DNA of 26,472 bases, taken from contig JABUQX010061828.1 of the NCBI GenBank assembly GCA_015478945.1, forward strand, positions 7,501-33,972, given 5' to 3'. The notes beneath the pieces are model-generated. The model worked only from the letters and a program-made list of their open reading frames with translations, did not search any database and was not told where the DNA came from. Shown here piece by piece: positions 22,921 to 26,472 of this stretch (positions are counted from its first letter, which is position 1; the number at the start of each line of letters is the position of its first letter). This DNA is from Trachelipus rathkii. Lineage: Eukaryota; Arthropoda; Malacostraca; Isopoda; Trachelipodidae. A program made the position numbers and the translations under genes.

Positions 22921-23580
22921 AGTAGGGCAGATGAGCTGTAATAGGTATACTGAAATATATAATATACTAATATATATGGTGAATGTAATCTATTACCCTA
23001 AAATTCACTACGGTGTAGTATGAAAGTAGATAGAGTACGGGACATTAATGAACGTTGAAAAGTGATTGGGATTTTAAGTCGTGAGGAGAGCTGAAGATGG
23101 AGGCAGTGGATGTGTTATGTCTCCTTGGTATTTCAATTTGTATACACATGAAAATCTGAGGGGGTTATGAAAATTTTAGAGTGCGGCGCTTCACCAGGAC
23201 ACAGGTGTAGAATGACGGGAGAAATAGAAGGGAATGGCAGGGTGACCGAGCTAATTGAGTATGCTTCGATAATTGGCTTTGTGTGGCGCCAATCTGAAGT
23301 AGAGTTAGTGAGGAGAAAAAATTGGTAGATGTGGACTTGGCACGGTAGATGTTAAAATAGCAGGTGGTTCATGAAGAGTAAGCGCTAGATAAGGTTATGT
23401 GTCATTAAGGCTATGGCTTGTTTCGCATTTTGGACATTGTGAGTTCGAAAGGACAGTCCTCGGTTGTGAATGAGTTAATGACTAGAACGATATCGCCCCC
23501 TTGTTGGCGATGAATTCGATTAGGTGGGGGTTAAGATCAAGGGGGCGATGAGCGTGTCGGCCGATGAGTTGACCTAAAAT
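22920..23580. other. No gene recognised; G-rich, C-poor sequence with one long hairpin
   Basis: Marked excess of G over C on this strand, the opposite bias of 20.1-21.2 kb. A perfect 12-base inverted repeat pairs ATCGCCCCCTTG (23492-23503) with CAAGGGGGCGAT (23538-23549) around a 34-base loop. No coding frame is convincing. Confidence 0.5.
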
Positions 23581-23639
23581 ACAAATCAATATTTAATATT
23601 TTAATAAAGAGAAAAATTAAGTTATTTCTAATATCAATC

Positions 23640-24087
23640 ACTATATAATATATATATATATAATACTATATATTATAACCTAGTATAACCTAGTCATATT
23701 ATGATATATGGTATACCTCTTGCTACAACATCATGAGTTTATATAAGTCGATAAAAATATTGTAATTACGATTTAATAATTAGCTATAACTATATAATAT
23801 ATATATACTTATATATCTATTAGATATATATTTATTTATATATATATATTATAATAGTATGTTAATCTAGGATATATCGTAACCTAGTATTATAATCTTA
23901 TTATATACTATATTATTATTAGTACATATCACTATATTATAGTTATTCCTATATAGATAACTATATAAATAAGTGCTATATTATACCCCTACTAGGCGTG
24001 TTAGTTATACAATAATCATGATTTACAGTATATATATATATCATACCATATATTAAAAGGACTTTATTCTGGATCAATACAGCTGCT

Positions 24088-24123
<36 letters not shown>

Positions 24124-24480
24124 CTATTATAATAACAGATAATACTATTACTATCATAAATATATACTTAAGTATGTAGGATAAGATAACTAGTATATAC
24201 CTATATATATTACACAAACACTGGACATAGAGATATATATATAGATATCTATAATATATATATAAATAATTAAACGTTAGAAAACGAGCAATACTACAGT
24301 GATAATACTGAACAATATACGTATATAAAATACGCATACATGAATAGATTGTTATCTAGTTTGGTCTATAATAAATATAGATATAAAGCTATATACTAAA
24401 ATACTATATATCCGAGATATCATAGAAAAGTTCAAGATACGTCGTGTAATTAAAGATAATGAGATAAATTAGACAAGCTC
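23640..24480. repeat. TA-rich simple repeats
   Basis: Scattered TA tracts, clearest at 23646-23662, 23795-23855, 24030-24042, 24088-24123 and 24233-24262, with AT-rich filler. The 87-codon frame at 24074-24337 on the - strand is repeat translation rich in I and Y. Confidence 0.75.
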
Positions 24481-24850
24481 GGTGATCAGCAAACATCAGA
24501 AAGTTTCCGTTCCTTTTCGCATTTATTTTTCCATTTTATTAATAGGTCAAATTGATCTCGACACTTTATATAATGGAATATTCTTGTTAAATAATAAAGG
24601 GCAGGGTAAAAAGTATAAAACATTTTGACAATTTAAAAAAAAAAATCTCTGATTTTTGACTTCGAAAACAAATTTTTTTTTTGAAACTGTCAAGACAAGA
24701 ATAAAGTGTTTCGGCACATGTTAACCTTTACCTTGTGGCCCCTTTACCATAATGAGTTCCACGCATAATTCGTCCTTTCAATAATTATTTTTCCTGTTTT
24801 CGGAGGTGAAGTGATATCATTTGTGTTTAAGTGATATATCCACTATAGTC
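24481..24850. other. Unique AT-rich sequence, possible remnant of an upstream PKC-delta exon on the - strand
   Basis: This island between TA tracts has normal complexity. On the - strand around 24725-24790 there is a possible kinase activation-segment remnant (G-K-I-I-I, then a garbled D-x-G-x-C-like stretch, then GTHYGKGATR before a GTAAAG). Frame breaks are needed and the match is weak, so I do not call an exon. Confidence 0.2.
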
Positions 24851-24864
24851 TACTGTATATACGA

Positions 24865-25035
24865 GTATATATATATAATATATATATTTAATAATCTATA
24901 TATAATATATATATATTATAGTATATGAGAATCAAACGTTAGTAGTATAGATTATATATTATATATATAATATATATAATATATATATAATATTAATATA
25001 TATATATAATTTATTTATAATTTATATATATATAC
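24865..25035. repeat. (TA)n simple repeat
   Basis: TA dinucleotide tracts with ATT interruptions, immediately upstream of the hAT element remnant. Confidence 0.85.
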
Positions 25036-25102
25036 AGTTTTATCAATTTATTAACATTTTGTGAAAAGAAGGAAATAATACGCAAACCTTATGAGTATAT
25101 GA

Positions 25103-26472
25103 AATAAGGATTCATTTAATCGGTGTAATAACCCGAACAAATTGCCATTGTGTGGCTTCACTTGTGTGAATAAAAATTTCTCAAATGAAAGCGCCCATGA
25201 ACCGCCTCAAGATATGTGTAGAAACGATTTTAAAAGAGAAATAGACTTCCGTGCACAAATGGATAAAGTATGTGGAAAGTTACCTTATCGCAAAATTTTA
25301 TTATCAATTATAGGGTGTGGTTTGCACAAGGGAATGTTTCTTGTGTGGACAAGCTTAGAAATAGTGAATGTTGGCCAAAAAAGACATACCAGATTTAGAG
25401 AAAAGGCCTTGTTTTATCTCTATAAATGTAAAGATAATTAAAAAATACGAAAAACCACAAAAAATCTGAGTGAAACTCTTCTACTGCCAGTAATTAAGGA
25501 AGTTATTGGATACAATAGATTTGCCCAGGTAAAACAGTGTTATAAGCAACCTCATTCCCTCTTCAGAATAACATCAGTATGAATCAAGAATAGATGAAAT
25601 GGCGAAAGATATTGAAAAACAACGATTACATCATCAAAAAACTTAGAAATTTTCTCTGCAACTCGATGAACCATTCTTTACATGACAATGAAACCAAGCT
25701 TAAATCTTTCACTTCCGAATGCCCGACATCGTTTCCTGTTTGAAGAGTTTTCCTCTTTAAGAATCCGGATGTAAGATCCTCTCAAATCTTTTCTGGGCCT
25801 CAGAAGCTTGCCTAGAGAGCTATAATTAGTCTCAAAATTCTTCTCATGAGAAATATCAATGCTTGTGCAACAGATGGGGCGCCAGCTATGATGTCAGATA
25901 TCGTGGATTTAATAAGGCTCATTATCAACGAACAGTTCCACAAATATTGTTAAATTGTCTAGTATTCACTAATCATTAATCAAGTAAAAAAATCAAATCT
26001 CAATATTTAAATGACCGATCTTTCGACAGCTATGCCCCGAAAATGAAGAGAATTTTGAGCGTTTAATACTGCATACCGATATACGATGCCTCTCAAAAAA
26101 CAATCACTTTTTGATCGCTCTAAATGCTTGCTGAAAAAAAGCTTTTCCTTCACGGAACTCTCGTAACTCAAATTTTATGGTAAAAAGTTGCATTAATACA
26201 TTTAAGAAATAATGGGTCTGACATATGCGTATATTTCAGATATTTTCACCAAACTAAATGAAACTAATATCACATTGCAGGAAAATAATATAAATCTTAT
26301 AAAACCGAAGGGAATTATAACTTCTTTTATCAGAAAATATACCTTTTATACAAAGAGAAGAAACCAGCTTTGGCCAGGTAAAGATTTTCTGCAGTTCAAA
26401 GTCCACAAGTTATACACAAACTAATGTAAGATATTATCTTTTGGGATACAGATATTGAATGCTATTGCTTTC
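25103..26472 (+). pseudogene. hAT-superfamily transposase (ZBED5-like), decayed, runs off the window
   Basis: Conserved blocks of a ZBED5/GTF2IRD2-type hAT transposase occur in the right order and spacing but in different frames with stops. They are: a BED-finger-like K-L-P-L-C-G-F-T-C then FSNES (about 25139-25190; the usual C-x2-C is spaced one residue wider); QKRHTRFREKALF (about 25377-25415), where the family has K-x-H-T-x-x-E-x-L; YESRIDEMAKDIEKQ and KFSLQLDE (25578-25670, one internal TAG); ATDGAPAM (25867-25890), the hAT T-D-G-A block; LILHTDIRCLS (26063-26095), where the usual W of R-W-L-S is C; and ISDIFTKLNETNITLQ (from about 26233). The C-terminal hAT dimerisation region would lie past the window. 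No terminal inverted repeat or 8-bp target duplication could be placed. It would have moved DNA by cut-and-paste when intact; here it is dead. Confidence 0.8.

Overview
The window looks like nuclear DNA of an arthropod, most likely a crustacean. The coding pieces have GT/AG introns, one gene is a protein kinase C delta with an arthropod-style C-terminus, and a jockey/CR1-type LINE, a ZBED5-like hAT transposon and tRNA-derived SINEs lie around it. The DNA is very AT-rich, with long (TA)n and (ATT)n tracts that carry no genes. No rRNA gene, intact tRNA gene, CRISPR array, operon or prokaryotic/phage signal was seen.

Layout. Bases 1 to about 19,698 form one giant inverted repeat folding near 9.8-10.0 kb. 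Both halves carry the same end of a PKC-delta gene: on the + strand at the left (exons at 104-299, about 2666-2780 and about 3003-3150) and on the - strand at the right (exons at 19586-19368, 16904-16764 and 16599-16447). The LINE fragment sits in the intron before the penultimate exon and is present in both arms (1064-2575 and 16995-18505). The arms are almost identical over about 1.8 kb (881-2663 against 16907-18690). Elsewhere they match only as noisy, indel-ridden copies, and between about 5.6 and 14.5 kb the match is hard to see. The best exon copies are split between arms: the first half of the upstream exon is good at the left, and the last two exons are intact only at the right. This pattern fits a fold-back long read (or a mis-joined contig) polished only in part better than an old duplication, though a real palindrome cannot be excluded from sequence alone.

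Beyond 19.7 kb there is a TA tract, then low-complexity DNA with strong strand bias (C-rich, G-poor at 20.1-21.2 kb; G-rich, C-poor at 22.9-23.6 kb). Two tRNA-derived SINE relics (21.6-21.8 kb on -, 22.05-22.34 kb on +) lie between them, followed by more TA repeats. A decayed hAT-family transposase on the + strand runs from about 25.1 kb off the right end.

How the parts relate: the only host gene recognised is PKC-delta, a diacylglycerol-responsive Ser/Thr kinase, and only its C-lobe and C-terminal tail are here. Everything else is transposon debris and simple repeat in its introns and 3' flank. I found no convincing new biological system. The most notable item is the window-scale palindrome and what it says about how this sequence was assembled.
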